Shown here one piece after another: positions 22,655 to 34,135 of a stretch of DNA of 64,000 nt. Made by a program: the position numbers and the translations under genes. The notes under the pieces are model-generated. The model made no database searches. It saw only the letters and a program-made list of their open reading frames with translations, and was not told where the DNA came from. Numbering within the stretch: the stretch's first letter is position 1; every line of letters begins with the position of its first letter. This stretch comes from Verticillium longisporum (taxonomy: Eukaryota > Ascomycota > Sordariomycetes > Glomerellales > Plectosphaerellaceae): contig JAETXT010000003.1 in NCBI GenBank assembly GCA_019188255.1, forward strand, positions 1,922,001 to 1,986,000, given 5' to 3'.

Positions 22655-25600
22655 ATGTCGGACCAACAGCGCGATGTCTCCCAGTACAAATACTCGGCCA
22701 TGTCCAACCTGGTTCTCCAGGCGGACAAGCGTTTCGTTTCAAGACGAAATGACGAGTCAACCGGTGACCCCGAGTCGCTGGCTGGGAGACTAAGCATCCG
22801 GGATATGGGCAATCGCGTCGCGCGCGACAGCGCACCGAAACAAAAGAAGGCACCTGGTGTCCCTGAAATCGAGCGGGGCAGGGTGCAGGATGGACAGGAC
22901 GTGCTGCTACGCGAACAACAGAAGAAGAAGGGTGGTGCAGGGCAGAGGCGCGGGACCGGCGTTCTGGGGACTGCCGACTTCGCCATCGAGGGAATCACAT
23001 ACGGACCGCGCACGCCAGCAACCCGTGCAACATACGAACTCATTCTCAAAATTGTTGCCGACAACCTCGGCGATGTACCCCAATCGGCAGTTCTGAGCGC
23101 AGCAGACGTTATCCTCGAGTTCCTGAAAGACGATGACTTGAAAGACAACGAACGCAAGAAGGAGATCGACGACATGTTGGGTGTCGCGTTGGGCCCAAAG
23201 GAGTTCAACGAGATGGTCAACCTTGGCAAGAAGATCACCGATTACGACGCGCAGGACGAAGATGAGGACATGGACGGTGGTGCGGCCGACGGCGCAGATG
23301 ATGCTGAAATGGACGACCGCCAGGGCGTGGCTGTTGTCTTCGAGGACGAGGACGATGACGAACATGCTGGCATCGCGAACGAGGTCAGGGAAGAGTCATC
23401 AGAAGACGAGGAAGCAGACGAAGAGGATGCGGAGGACCAGGACATCCTTGGCGAAGACAAGAAGACCAACCTCGGCGACGACGATGACGAGATGGTGATC
23501 GATTCCGCAGGAACCAAGGGCGCGCAAGATGAGAAGGAAGCGACTGTACCGGCACGGGACATCGACGCGTTTTGGCTCCAGCGTCAGATCGGCAAGCTCT
23601 ACGACGATCATCACGAACAGGTCGACAAGGCTGCGGAATCGCTGCGAATCCTGTCCGGTGAGCCAGATGAAGCGGGAGGCGAGGAGAAGTCACTTCGAGA
23701 GATTGAGAACGACTTGATGGAACTTTTCGACTATGAACACCACAACCTTGTCCAACTCCTCATCAAGAATCGGGAAAAGGTCGTCTGGCTAACACGACAT
23801 GCCAAGGCTGATACAGACGAACAGCGAGCAGCACTGGAGCGCGAGATGGCATCAGAAGGTCTACAGTGGATTCTCAACGAGAAGTACGGTCGAAAAACAG
23901 AGGACAAGTCTCGGAAGATGGAGATCAAGATGGATATTGATGTTCCTGCCGGTGTTGCTTCCGGCAAGCCTGCCGAGCCCGAACGCGCCGAAGGTCAGCT
24001 CCGCGGGGGACTTCAGCCGCGCAAACTCATCAACTTGGAGAATCTAGTGTTCGACCAGGGCAACCATCTCATGACAAACCCCAAGGTCAGGCTACCTGAA
24101 GGGTCAACCAAGAGGACCTTCAAGGGATACGAGGAAATTCACGTACCAGCACCCAAAAAGCATGCCGATCGCAACGAAGTGCTTGTGCCCATCACCGACA
24201 TGCCGGAATGGTCAAGGGGCCCTTTTGGCACGACAAAGTCACTGAACCGTATCCAGACGAAATGCTTCCCAACAGCTTTTGGAGATGATGGAAACATGCT
24301 GATCTGTGCGCCCACTGGTAGTGGCAAAACCAACGTGGCCATGTTGACAATATTGCGCGAGCTCGGCAAACACCGCAATGCCCAAACCGGCGATATCGAC
24401 TTGGACTCCTTCAAGATTGTGTACATCGCGCCGTTGAAGGCCTTGGTTCAGGAACAGGTGGGAAACTTTGGAAAGCGACTCGAGCCATACGGTGTCAAAG
24501 TTTCTGAGTTGACAGGTGACCGTCAACTCACAAAGGCACAGATTGCTGAGACGCAGATCATCGTTACGACACCTGAAAAGTGGGACGTCATCACAAGAAA
24601 AGCTAGCGACATCAGCTACACCAATCTGGTCCGACTGATCATCATTGATGAGATCCATCTGCTTCACGATGACCGTGGCCCTGTTCTCGAGAGCATCATT
24701 AGCAGAACCATCAGGAAAACCGAGCAAACCGGAGAGCCTGTCCGTTTGATCGGCTTGTCTGCAACGCTGCCCAACTACCGAGATGTCGCGAGCTTCCTCC
24801 GGGTGGACCCTACGAAGGGACTGTTCCACTTCGACGGCTCTTACCGACCCTGTCCTCTCCGACAGGAGTTCATTGGCGTGACTGATCGCAAGGCAATCAA
24901 GCAACTCAAGACGATGAACGACGTCACTTACAACAAAGTCATGGAGCACGTAGGTACCAACCGAAACCAGATGCTCATCTTCGTCCACTCGCGAAAGGAG
25001 ACTGCCAAGACGGCGAGATATATTCGCGACAAAGCTCTGGAGATGGACACTATCAACAATATTCTTCGTCACGATGCTGGCAGTCGTGAGGTTTTGAATG
25101 AAGCTTCGAGCCAGGCGACTGATAAGGAGCTCAAGGACTTGCTTCCTTACGGATTCGGCATCCACCACGCTGGTATGAGCCGAATCGACCGTACTGATGT
25201 CGAGGATCTTTTTGCCCGAGGTGCCATTCAAGTCCTCGTCTGTACAGCCACCCTTGCGTGGGGTGTCAACCTTCCCGCACATTCCGTTATCATCAAAGGC
25301 ACTCAGATCTACTCACCTGAGAAGGGTAGCTGGGTAGAGTTGAGCCCCCAGGATGTCCTGCAGATGCTGGGCCGTGCAGGTCGACCGCAGTTCGACACAT
25401 ATGGCGAGGGCATCATTATCACAACACAGAACGAAATTCAGTATTACCTCTCGCTTCTCAACCAACAACTACCGATCGAAAGTCAAATGGTCAGCAAATT
25501 GGTTGACAATCTCAACGCCGAGATTGTTCTAGGCAATGTGCGCTCACGAGATGAAGGTGTTGAGTGGCTCGGCTACAGCTATCTGTTTGTACGCATGCTC

Positions 25601-28600
25601 CGCTCACCCGGTCTTTACCAAGTTGGTGCCGAATATGAAGACGATGAGGCCCTTGAGCAAAAGAGAGTCGATCTTATCCACTCTGCGGCGTCTGTCCTCC
25701 GAAAGTCCAATCTCGTCAAGTATGACGAGAAGACAGGCAAACTTCAAGCTACCGAACTTGGTCGCATTGCGTCTCACTACTACATCACCCACGGCTCGAT
25801 GGAGACCTACAACAACCTCATCCAACCATCCATCACGACTATCGAGCTGTTCCGCGTTTTCTCCTTGAGCGCAGAATTCAAGTACATCCCGGTGCGCCAA
25901 GACGAGAAGCTTGAACTCGCGAAACTGTTGGGCCGTGTTCCCATTCCTGTCAAAGAGAGTATCGAGGAGCCGCACGCCAAGATCAACGTTCTACTGCAGG
26001 CGTATATTTCTCGACTTAAACTGGATGGTCTTGCACTCATGGCAGACATGGTATACGTGACTCAATCAGCTGGTCGTATCCTCCGCGCTATCTTTGAGAT
26101 CACGCTGAAGAAGGGATGGGCTTCGGTCTCGAAGACTGCTCTGGATCTCTGCAAAATGGCTGAGAAGCGCATGTGGCCGACGATGTCTCCGCTTCGCCAG
26201 TTTCCCTCGTGCCCACGCGAGATTGTGCAGAAGGCCGAGAGGATCGAGGTCTCATGGAGCAGTTATTTTGACCTTGACCCTCCGCGCATGGGCGAGCTCC
26301 TGGGCATGCCCAAGGCCGGAAGGACTGTTTGCTCTCTCGTGGCAAAGTTCCCAAGACTCGAACTTCAGGCTCAAGTACAGCCTTTGACACGATCAATGCT
26401 GCGCGTCGAGCTGAGCATCACGCCCAACTTCGAGTGGGACGACGATGTCCACGGACCAGCTGAGGGCTTCTGGATTGTTGTGGAAGACTGTGATGGCGAA
26501 GACATTCTCTTCCATGATCAGTTCCTTTTGCGTAAGGAGTACGCCGAGTCGGAATCCAACGAGCACATCGTCGACTTTACTGTGCCTATCACGGACCCGA
26601 TGCCGCCGAACTACTTCATCTCCGTCATTTCTGATCGCTGGATGCACTCCGAGACGAGGCTTCCCGTTTCGTTCCACAAGCTTATTCTTCCTGAGAGGTT
26701 CCCACCTCACACGGAACTGCTAGACCTTCAGCCACTGCCAGTGTCAGCTTTGAAGGTCAAGGAGTACGCAAACCTGTATCCTGACTGGAGCCACTTCAAC
26801 CGCATCCAAACGCAGTCTTTCAAATCCCTTTACGACAGCGACCAAAACGTCTTTGTTGGTGCCCCTACAGGCAGTGGAAAGACTGTCTGCGCAGAGTTCG
26901 CGTTGTTGCGCCACTGGTCGAAGAAGGTAGACTCCGAGGAGCAAGGCGGCGCTGCTGTGTACATTGCCCCATACCAAGAGCTCGTTGATGTTCGCCTCGA
27001 GGACTGGCGCAAGAAACTTGGGTCCCTGCGCGGCGGCAAGACTATCGAAAAGTTGACGGGCGAGACGGCGACTGACCTTAAGATCCTGAAGACTAGCGAC
27101 CTGATCCTCGCCACCCCTATTCAATGGGATGTTCTCTCTCGCCAGTGGAAGCGTCGCGCCGAGGTTCAAAAGGTTGCGCTGTTCATTGCCGACGAGATTC
27201 ACCTTCTCGGCGGCTCCATGGGCTATATCTACGAAGTTATCGTTTCGAGGATGCACTACATCAGGATGCAGACCGAGCTTCCCATGCGAATCGTCGCACT
27301 CAGTGTCTCCCTCGCCAACGCTAGGGATCTGGGCGAGTGGATTGATGCAAAGAAGCACGACATTTACAACTTCAGCCCGCATGTCCGCCCGGTCCCCCTC
27401 GAACTTCACATACAGTCCTTCAACACACCCCATTTCCCGTCGCTGATGCTGGCTATGGCCAAGCCCACCTACCTGGCCATTAACCAGATGTCTGCCGACA
27501 AGCCTGCGATCGTCTTTGTTCCGAGCCGCAAGCAAACGAGAGCCACGACGCGCGATCTGCTTGCCGCTTGCTTCGCGGACGATGACGAAGATCGATTCCT
27601 GCACGCCGATGCCGAACAGATGAAGCCCCTCCTTGACAAGATTGATGAAGAGGCCCTTGCCGAAGCCCTCTCTCATGGCATCGGCTACTACCATGAGGCT
27701 CTCAGCCTCAGCGACAAGCGCATTGTGAAGCATCTTTACAACCACGGTGCCATTCAAGTGTTGGTAGCGTCAAGGGATGTCTGCTGGGAGCTCAGCTGCA
27801 CCGCCCACCTGGTCATTGTCATGGGTACTCAGTACTTCGAAGGTCGCGAACATCGATATGTCGACTACTCTCTAAGTGAAGTTTTACACATGTTTGGCAA
27901 GGCGCTTCAACCTTCCAAGGATGGCAGAGGTCGTGGCGTACTCATGGTACCGGGTGTGAAGCGTGAGTTCTATAAGAAGTTCCTCAACGAAGCTCTGCCG
28001 GTTGAGTCTCATCTCCACAACTACCTTCACGACGCCTTTGTTACAGAGATTAGCACCAGGCTGATCACGAATGGCGAGGATGCAATCAACTGGACGACGT
28101 TCACCTACTTCTACCGCAGGCTTTTAGCCAACCCCAGCTTCTACAACCTGACAGACACTACGCAAGACGGTCTCAACGATTACATGTCTGACCTGATCCA
28201 GACGACGCTCACGGAGCTTCAAGACTCCAAGATCATCGAGTTGGACGACGACGATGGTTCGGTCCTGCCGCAGAACGCTGCCATGATCGCGGCATACTAC
28301 AACATCTCGTACATAACGATGCAAACATTTCTGCTGTCACTCAGCGCGAGGACAAAGCTCAAGGGCATCCTCGAGATTATCACGTCGGCCACAGAGTTCG
28401 AAACGATTCAAATCAGGCGGCACGAAGATGGCATCTTGCGCCGTATCTACGACCGAGTGCCGGTCAAGATGTCGCAGCCGGCTTATGACTCGCCCCATTT
28501 CAAGGCATTCGTGCTGCTCCAGGCGCACTTCTCGAGGATGCAGCTGCCTATTGACTTGTCCAAGGACCAGGAAATCATTGTTTCCAAGGTCCTCAGCCTG

Positions 28601-29356
28601 CTCAGTGCCACGGTCGACGTCTTATCGTCAGACGGACACCTCAACGCCATGAGCGCCATGGAGATGTCTCAAATGGTTGTCCAAGGCATGTGGGACCGAG
28701 ACAGCCCTCTGAAGCAGATTCCTCACTTCTCGCCCGAGGTTGTCAAGGCGGCGAACGAGTTTGGGTACGTACCGGCGGCTAAGTCTGGCCATGGAATAGA
28801 AGCTAACTACCGTTGTTTTGGCAGAATCAAGGACATCTTCGACTTTATGGAGGCCATGAACCCAGACGAGAACGCCGACTATGCGGCGATCGTCAAGCGG
28901 CTTGGTCTCTCGCAGGCGCAGCTGGCCCAGGCGGCGAACTTTACCAACGACAAGTACCCCGATATCGAGATGGAGCACGAGATTGTGGACGCCGACGAGA
29001 TTCAAGCAGGCGAGCCCTCGCAGATCAACGTGACGATCCAGCGGCAGCTGGAAGAGGACGACGAGTTCGATCCGACGGTCCACGCGCCGTTCTACCCGTC
29101 GAAGAAGCTCGAGAGCTGGTGGCTCGTCGTCGGCGAAGACAGCACCAAGAGCGTGCTCGGCATCAAGCGCGTGACAGTCGGGCGATCGTTCACCGGCAAG
29201 CTCGAGTTCATCGTGCCGACGGCGGGCAAGCACGACCTCAAGCTCTTCCTCATGAGCGACAGCTACGCGGGTGTGGACCAGGAGCGCGAGTTCTCCGTCG
29301 TTGCCGCCGAGAGCATGGACGTGGACGACAGCGAGGAGGAGGAGGACGACGAATAG
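22655..29356 (+). CDS. BRR2: pre-mRNA splicing helicase Brr2 (U5 snRNP)
   Basis: Ski2-like RNA helicase that unwinds U4/U6 during spliceosome activation. The ATG at 22655 (MSDQQRDVSQYKYSAMSNLV) is the first in frame. One 60-bp intron, 28765-28824 (GTACGT...GCTAACTACC...GGCAG), joins NEFG to IKDIFDFMEAMNP, giving 2213 residues, the usual Brr2 size. After an acidic N-terminal region come two helicase cassettes, each with RecA pair, winged helix and Sec63 domain. Cassette 1 has APTGSGKT (~550), DEIH (~665), LSATLPN and QMLGRAGRPQ. Cassette 2 has APTGSGKT (~1400) and DEIH (~1510) but LSVSLAN and HMFGKALQP in place of motifs III and VI, the known pattern of an inactive regulatory C-terminal cassette. 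The long intact frame shows that sequence quality here is good. Confidence 0.97.
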   Translation: MSDQQRDVSQYKYSAMSNLVLQADKRFVSRRNDESTGDPESLAGRLSIRDMGNRVARDSAPKQKKAPGVPEIERGRVQDGQDVLLREQQKKKGGAGQRRGTGVLGTADFAIEGITYGPRTPATRATYELILKIVADNLGDVPQSAVLSAADVILEFLKDDDLKDNERKKEIDDMLGVALGPKEFNEMVNLGKKITDYDAQDEDEDMDGGAADGADDAEMDDRQGVAVVFEDEDDDEHAGIANEVREESSEDEEADEEDAEDQDILGEDKKTNLGDDDDEMVIDSAGTKGAQDEKEATVPARDIDAFWLQRQIGKLYDDHHEQVDKAAESLRILSGEPDEAGGEEKSLREIENDLMELFDYEHHNLVQLLIKNREKVVWLTRHAKADTDEQRAALEREMASEGLQWILNEKYGRKTEDKSRKMEIKMDIDVPAGVASGKPAEPERAEGQLRGGLQPRKLINLENLVFDQGNHLMTNPKVRLPEGSTKRTFKGYEEIHVPAPKKHADRNEVLVPITDMPEWSRGPFGTTKSLNRIQTKCFPTAFGDDGNMLICAPTGSGKTNVAMLTILRELGKHRNAQTGDIDLDSFKIVYIAPLKALVQEQVGNFGKRLEPYGVKVSELTGDRQLTKAQIAETQIIVTTPEKWDVITRKASDISYTNLVRLIIIDEIHLLHDDRGPVLESIISRTIRKTEQTGEPVRLIGLSATLPNYRDVASFLRVDPTKGLFHFDGSYRPCPLRQEFIGVTDRKAIKQLKTMNDVTYNKVMEHVGTNRNQMLIFVHSRKETAKTARYIRDKALEMDTINNILRHDAGSREVLNEASSQATDKELKDLLPYGFGIHHAGMSRIDRTDVEDLFARGAIQVLVCTATLAWGVNLPAHSVIIKGTQIYSPEKGSWVELSPQDVLQMLGRAGRPQFDTYGEGIIITTQNEIQYYLSLLNQQLPIESQMVSKLVDNLNAEIVLGNVRSRDEGVEWLGYSYLFVRMLRSPGLYQVGAEYEDDEALEQKRVDLIHSAASVLRKSNLVKYDEKTGKLQATELGRIASHYYITHGSMETYNNLIQPSITTIELFRVFSLSAEFKYIPVRQDEKLELAKLLGRVPIPVKESIEEPHAKINVLLQAYISRLKLDGLALMADMVYVTQSAGRILRAIFEITLKKGWASVSKTALDLCKMAEKRMWPTMSPLRQFPSCPREIVQKAERIEVSWSSYFDLDPPRMGELLGMPKAGRTVCSLVAKFPRLELQAQVQPLTRSMLRVELSITPNFEWDDDVHGPAEGFWIVVEDCDGEDILFHDQFLLRKEYAESESNEHIVDFTVPITDPMPPNYFISVISDRWMHSETRLPVSFHKLILPERFPPHTELLDLQPLPVSALKVKEYANLYPDWSHFNRIQTQSFKSLYDSDQNVFVGAPTGSGKTVCAEFALLRHWSKKVDSEEQGGAAVYIAPYQELVDVRLEDWRKKLGSLRGGKTIEKLTGETATDLKILKTSDLILATPIQWDVLSRQWKRRAEVQKVALFIADEIHLLGGSMGYIYEVIVSRMHYIRMQTELPMRIVALSVSLANARDLGEWIDAKKHDIYNFSPHVRPVPLELHIQSFNTPHFPSLMLAMAKPTYLAINQMSADKPAIVFVPSRKQTRATTRDLLAACFADDDEDRFLHADAEQMKPLLDKIDEEALAEALSHGIGYYHEALSLSDKRIVKHLYNHGAIQVLVASRDVCWELSCTAHLVIVMGTQYFEGREHRYVDYSLSEVLHMFGKALQPSKDGRGRGVLMVPGVKREFYKKFLNEALPVESHLHNYLHDAFVTEISTRLITNGEDAINWTTFTYFYRRLLANPSFYNLTDTTQDGLNDYMSDLIQTTLTELQDSKIIELDDDDGSVLPQNAAMIAAYYNISYITMQTFLLSLSARTKLKGILEIITSATEFETIQIRRHEDGILRRIYDRVPVKMSQPAYDSPHFKAFVLLQAHFSRMQLPIDLSKDQEIIVSKVLSLLSATVDVLSSDGHLNAMSAMEMSQMVVQGMWDRDSPLKQIPHFSPEVVKAANEFGYVPAAKSGHGIEANYRCFGRIKDIFDFMEAMNPDENADYAAIVKRLGLSQAQLAQAANFTNDKYPDIEMEHEIVDADEIQAGEPSQINVTIQRQLEEDDEFDPTVHAPFYPSKKLESWWLVVGEDSTKSVLGIKRVTVGRSFTGKLEFIVPTAGKHDLKLFLMSDSYAGVDQEREFSVVAAESMDVDDSEEEEDDE

Positions 29357-29832
29357 ACGAAGCAGCGAAGGGAGGGGTGACGAGGAGAGGAAGAATGAGG
29401 AGAGGAAGAGGCAGAAGACGGCAAGAAAGAAAATGTCACGACTTGGCGCCTTGGTTTTGGCCAATGTACAGTAAAGAGGACGGTGGACGGAGGACGGCAG
29501 GGTAATTTCAGCAGTGGCAAGTTTGGTCAAATGTCAATTCTGCGTTTTCTATTCCGAAGAGCACACGGGCATCTTCTGATGCACGAGAGCGGTTGTGGCG
29601 TCTAAAGGCCAGTTGTGCAGGTTCTGGGTCGTGTACTGGTGGGCTGGGAGGGATGGCTGACGGGAGGATTGCTCAAGGGCGAGTTTCGGGGATCATTCCA
29701 CCCACGACGACCACCACACCACAAAAGGGTGAGGGGTGGGTGACGACATGGCAGCACAATTGTTCTTCAACCCCCAGCCACCCACTCTGCCACGCATCAG
29801 CCCAACACGACCGACAGGCCGGCAGGGCGCCC

Positions 29833-29906
29833 ATCTCCATGGCAGGTCCCATCTCCATGGCAAGGTCACTGCTCCATGGCAAGGTCTCTGCTCCATGGCA
29901 AGGAAG
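29833..29906. repeat. four copies of an 18-20 bp CTCCATGGCAAGG repeat
   Basis: Tandem units sharing the core CTCCATGGCAAGGTC, each containing the palindrome CCATGG. They differ by a few bases. Intergenic. Confidence 0.85.
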
Positions 29907-30310
29907 GGCAGAGAGAGGTTCTTGCTCGCTCCTTGTCTCTCTTCGTACGAAACCTTTTCGAGTGGATCCGCAAGAAACGCAAGACTGTGTTGTGCGATCC
30001 AATTGGTCACGTGTCGTTGCCTTGTTGCCGTCATGCCTCCACCACGTTCGCGTCAGGTAAGAGGCAAAGCAGAGCGACGAGGACGAGGTGAGAGAAGGAG
30101 GAGAGGAAGACACTCAGCAGCCCCAGCCCGTGCTCATGCTCGTGGTGCTAGGTACCTACGTATACTATGTACCTACGGCAAAAGGTAGCTCATCTAAGGT
30201 AAGGTAGCTCCGTCTGGCTTACTCGCTGGCTGGCCGGCTGCTCTCTCAGGTCTCTCTCGCTCGTGTCTCTTGTCTCCAAGACCTGAGTTTCCTAGCCCGA
30301 TCCAGGTTCA

Positions 30311-30337
30311 ATGCCATCCATGCCATCCATGCCATCC
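30311..30337. repeat. three copies of a 9-bp ATGCCATCC repeat
   Basis: Direct repeats followed immediately by CAGTC/CAATC pentamer-like repeats up to about 30390, giving a low-complexity CCA-rich leader region. Confidence 0.85.
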
Positions 30338-30744
30338 AATCCGCCCCCCCAAGTCCAGTCCAGTCCAATCCAATCCAATCCAAACCAACCCAGCCCACCT
30401 CTCTCTCCCACCCCCCGGTTGCCTTTTTCTCGTCTGCCACTCCTCGCACCACATCTTTGACGTCGCAACACACGAAGGTGACCGCCCATCCATTGCCAAC
30501 AACCATCAGATTCGCGCCTTCTTTTCATCAGGCGCATCATCTCGACTCTACTCAACACGTACCTCGCGTCCAATAACGCGTCCCAATTTCTTTGTCCACT
30601 TTCCAAAACCCTTTCGGCTCTTCCAAGTCGCGCCTCGACACTTGTCATCACCAATCCTGTCACGCCTTTCGTAACGCGCGCCACAATCTACACTTCTTTA
30701 TTCTCTCTCTCTCTCCTCAGGCACACATAATCACGCGCATCATC

Positions 30745-32947
30745 ATGTCTGACGACGCCGCCGGCGCGCCCGCGACTGCTCCCGAGCAGGTCGAGAAGAA
30801 GGAGGAGGCTGCCACCACTGTGGTCCCCGCGACCGAAGACTCTGTCGACAAGCCTGTCGCATCCGACGAGACTGTCGAAGCCCCCGCTACTGCCGCGTCA
30901 GAGGACAGCGAGGCCAAGAAGTCCGCGGCGGAGAGCGCAGAAGCTGCTGCGGCACCGGATAGCGACGGCGCCCCCGCCGCCGAGGCTGACGCGAAGGCGT
31001 CCGAGGGTATGTTGACGACACTGTCCACCTGCACGTCACCATCGCGTGCCGCGTCAATTCGGCTTGCTGACTCGTTGTACCAGGGGATGCCAAGGATTCT
31101 GAGGCGAAGCCCAGCGATGCTGCCAGCGCGCAAGACAAAGACGACAAGGATAACGATGCCGAAATGAAGGATGCTGATGCCACCGCTGCCGCCGACGATG
31201 ATGACTCGGCCGCGGCCGCTGCCGACGAGTCGGCCGTGCTCGACAACCCCGCCGGCGACAAGTCCAAGGGCCGTCGCAAGTCCACCTCGGCTGCCGAGGC
31301 CAAGGGCAAGAAGCTAAACAAGAAGGGCTCCAAGGCCAGGATCCTGCACCTCGACGCGAAGCCCGGCGAGCACTACCTCGTCAAGCTCAAGGGCCACCCT
31401 CAATGGCCCGTCATCATTGCCGACGAGGACATGCTGCCCCCGAGCCTCACCGAGCCCAAGCGTCCCGTGACCTGCCTGCAGGCGGACGGCACCTATCGCG
31501 AGGACTTTGCCGACGGCGGCAAGCGCGTCGCTGACCGTACTTTCCCCGTCATGTACCTCCACACCAACGAATTGTGAGTTCTCTACCATCGCCCCTGGCC
31601 CTGAGCCTCCCTCTCCGAGGGGGAGCTTCTCCGAGGAGACAATTGCATGTCCCGTTGTACTAACCGTTATCGTTCGCCAGCTCCTACGTGCCCAACTCGT
31701 TCCTTCAGGAACTCTCGAGTGAGCTCGCCACCGAGATGCTCGAGAAGAAGATCAAAAACAAGAAGCTCGAGGCAGCCTTCGAACTTGCCGTCGAGCAAAA
31801 CTCACTCGAGTTTTACAAGGACCTGCTGAACGAGCACGCCGCTGAGCTCGCTGCCAAGGAGGCTGCCGCCGAAGATGCCGCTGCCGCTGCCGCCAGCAAG
31901 AAGAAGAAGCGAGCCTCCATTGCCGCGGTCGAGACGGAGGATGTCGACATGGCCGATGCCTACGACGAGGAGGTTGAGGATGTCGAAGTCCCCGCCAAGT
32001 CGAAGTCCAGCAAGAAGCGCAAGGCCGAGGAGGCGGCGGTAAGCAACAGAGAGCAGATGACATGTCCATCGAATCGTGCACTGACCCCCTGAACAGACTC
32101 CCCAGCGATCGGATTCGGCTAAGAAGCCCAAGATCAAGCTCACCACGTCCTCCACGCCCAAGGCCACCAATGGGACGTCGACGCCCAAGGCGGCAAAGGA
32201 GTCTGCTGCCAAGCCCGGAAAGACCCAGTCCAACAAGGACGGCGCTGAGGAGAAGGCGGGGAAGGAGACACTCAAAGAGCCGGAGCTGAGGGCGGAAGAG
32301 AAGCACCAACGCAAGGAAGTATGTTGTCCGGCGCCAGCCCCTCCCGCTAGACCAAATCACTGACAGTCAACCGCAGCGCGAGGTTCTCTTCCTCCGTCAC
32401 AAGCTCCAGAAGGGCCTCCTCACCCGCGAGCAGATCCCCAAGGAGGACGAGATGAAGATGATGTCCGAGTATATCAGCAAGCTGGAGAGCTTCCCCGACC
32501 TCGAGGTCTCGATCATCCGGGCGACCAAGATCAACAAGGTGCTCAAGGCGATCCTCAAGCTCGACTCTATCCCTAAGGAGGCCGAGTTCAACTTCAAGTC
32601 TCGCTCCCAGGCGTTGCTGGACAAGTGGACCAAGATTCTCAGCACCGTGGACGGTGTTGCCGCCCCGTCGACAGCCAACGGAGTCAACGGCAACACGGAG
32701 AAGAAGACGGAGCCGAACGGCGTCAAGGACGAGGCCAAGGTGGACGCCAAGTCGGAGGAGGCGGCCGAGGCGAAGAAGTCGACACCCGAGGCGACCGAGG
32801 AGACTGAGGCGAAGCCAGAGGGAACGCCAGAGAAGACAGCCGATGCCGTAAGTAGTATGCGTCGCCCACGTGAACGAATGCGGGAACTGACTAGATCCCT
32901 AGGATGCTGCAGCAGAGGCAACCAAGGCGGTCGAGACGGAGGCGTGA
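30745..32947 (+). CDS. PWWP-domain chromatin protein with LEDGF/TFIIS-N-like domain
   Basis: Six exons: 30745-31006, 31084-31573, 31681-32038, 32097-32318, 32377-32847 and 32903-32947, all with GT...AG introns and totalling 616 codons (615 residues). It starts MSDDAAGAPATAPEQVEKKE. The N-terminal ~150 residues are Ala/Glu/Asp-rich and disordered. The PWWP domain begins near residue 180 with HYLVKLKGHPQWPVIIADED (HPQWP in place of PWWP) and ends near FPVMYLHTNEFSYVP. A Lys-rich, nuclear-signal-like linker follows (KKKKRAS, KSSKKRKAEE). At about 445-530 a helical domain (FLRHKLQKGLLTREQIPKED, then VLKAILKLDSIPKEAEFNFK) resembles the TFIIS N-terminal/LEDGF integrase-binding fold. PWWP domains read methylated H3K36 in nucleosomes, and yeast/fission yeast Pdp3 proteins share this arrangement. 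Equivalence to Pdp3 is inference. Confidence 0.88.
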
Positions 32948-34135
32948 AAGCGTGGCGCACGTTGACGGGTCTTGAATCTGACGACAGCAGCAACAACAAC
33001 AACATCATCCGGGCAGCCGGACGGCTCCTGCCAAGCCATTGTGGCTATAGTGCTGGACGCGTCGTGCTCCGCCGGCGTACATGAAGAGATGGGATCGCAA
33101 AAAGTGGCTTTGTTTCTCTCGCTTTGGGGGAGGGAGGCGTATGTCGGGAGTTTGTAACAACTATTGTGTTTTTTTTTTCTTGACTGCTTCTTCATTTCCT
33201 TGACAGGGGCCGCGCTGCTGGAACGGAAGAGAGAGGACGGGCCGGTTGTTAGGGCGACGGGTGAAGCCTCGAATCAACATTCTTCCTTGTGCACTCCAGC
33301 GCAAGAGGTCCATCTATGACCCTTGGGAGACTATGGATGGATGGATGGCAAGCGGCCAGGAACAAGCAGGTGCAGGCCCCGTGTGTACAGAGTCTTCATG
33401 CCGAGATACGAACAGGAGTGTGCAAAGCAGGACGAATCAGAAGGGGGAGGGATTTTCAGTGGTATTCTCTTGACCCATCCAAGGTTCTTCTCTTTGCGAA
33501 TCGGTCTGGGGCTGATTTGGGCTTGGAGAGCACGCAGAGCTGGAGAGGGACGAGAGGGAGAGAAGTTCCCATCATGACCATCTGACTCGAAGAGAAGAGG
33601 GAGAGAGAGAGGGAGAGAGAGGGGGGGGGAGGGATTTGGACCTTTTTCACGAGTCTTGAGATTGCAACCATATAGCTATGAAATCGATGCATTCATTAGA
33701 ATTGGGCTTTATTCTGAGGCTATTCAGCTCACCGAATTGGTGTCGTCGAGATGGGCATTCGCCGCTGGCCAGAGCGATCGAAGAAAGAGAGGAACCTATC
33801 CGAGGCTCAACGAACTATCCTGATGGAAGCCTACTGCTGGATGTCTCGATGCAACTCATCTTGACAGTTGGCGCAAACTGATATGGGCCATGTTGAGCAG
33901 GGAATTGTCGAGCAGGAAGGAGCTCAGGGGTCGCAAGGCAAGGGGGAAATACAGTGCCAATCCAGTGACGTAAACTGTGCACCTCGAGTCTGTGCTTCTA
34001 CACGCGCCTCAACCGCGTCTCATCTCAACCCTTCCATTAAACGTCAACGGTCCTCTCACCATCGACGGACCATTTCACCGGTCCTTTCACCATCGACGGA
34101 CTACTTTCAGCTCATCCATCCAACTTTTTCCCGCC
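32948..34135. other. spacer between the PWWP gene and ORC3
   Basis: Contains AG-rich purine runs with a G9 tract near 33590-33640. The sequence before the ORC3 ATG has two copies of a CATCGACGGAC motif (about 34060-34105). No gene was supported. Confidence 0.55.

Larger units (their letters stand above)
29357..30744. other. spacer and 5' leader of the PWWP gene
   Basis: About 1.4 kb with tandem repeats at 29833-29906 and 30311-30337, a cluster of GTACCTA motifs near 30150-30175 and CT-rich sequence before the next ATG. No gene was supported. Confidence 0.55.

Noticed and set aside
27301..27900. Degenerate helicase motifs III and VI in the BRR2 second cassette as a novelty
   Set aside because: This is the established pattern of Brr2 C-terminal cassettes.
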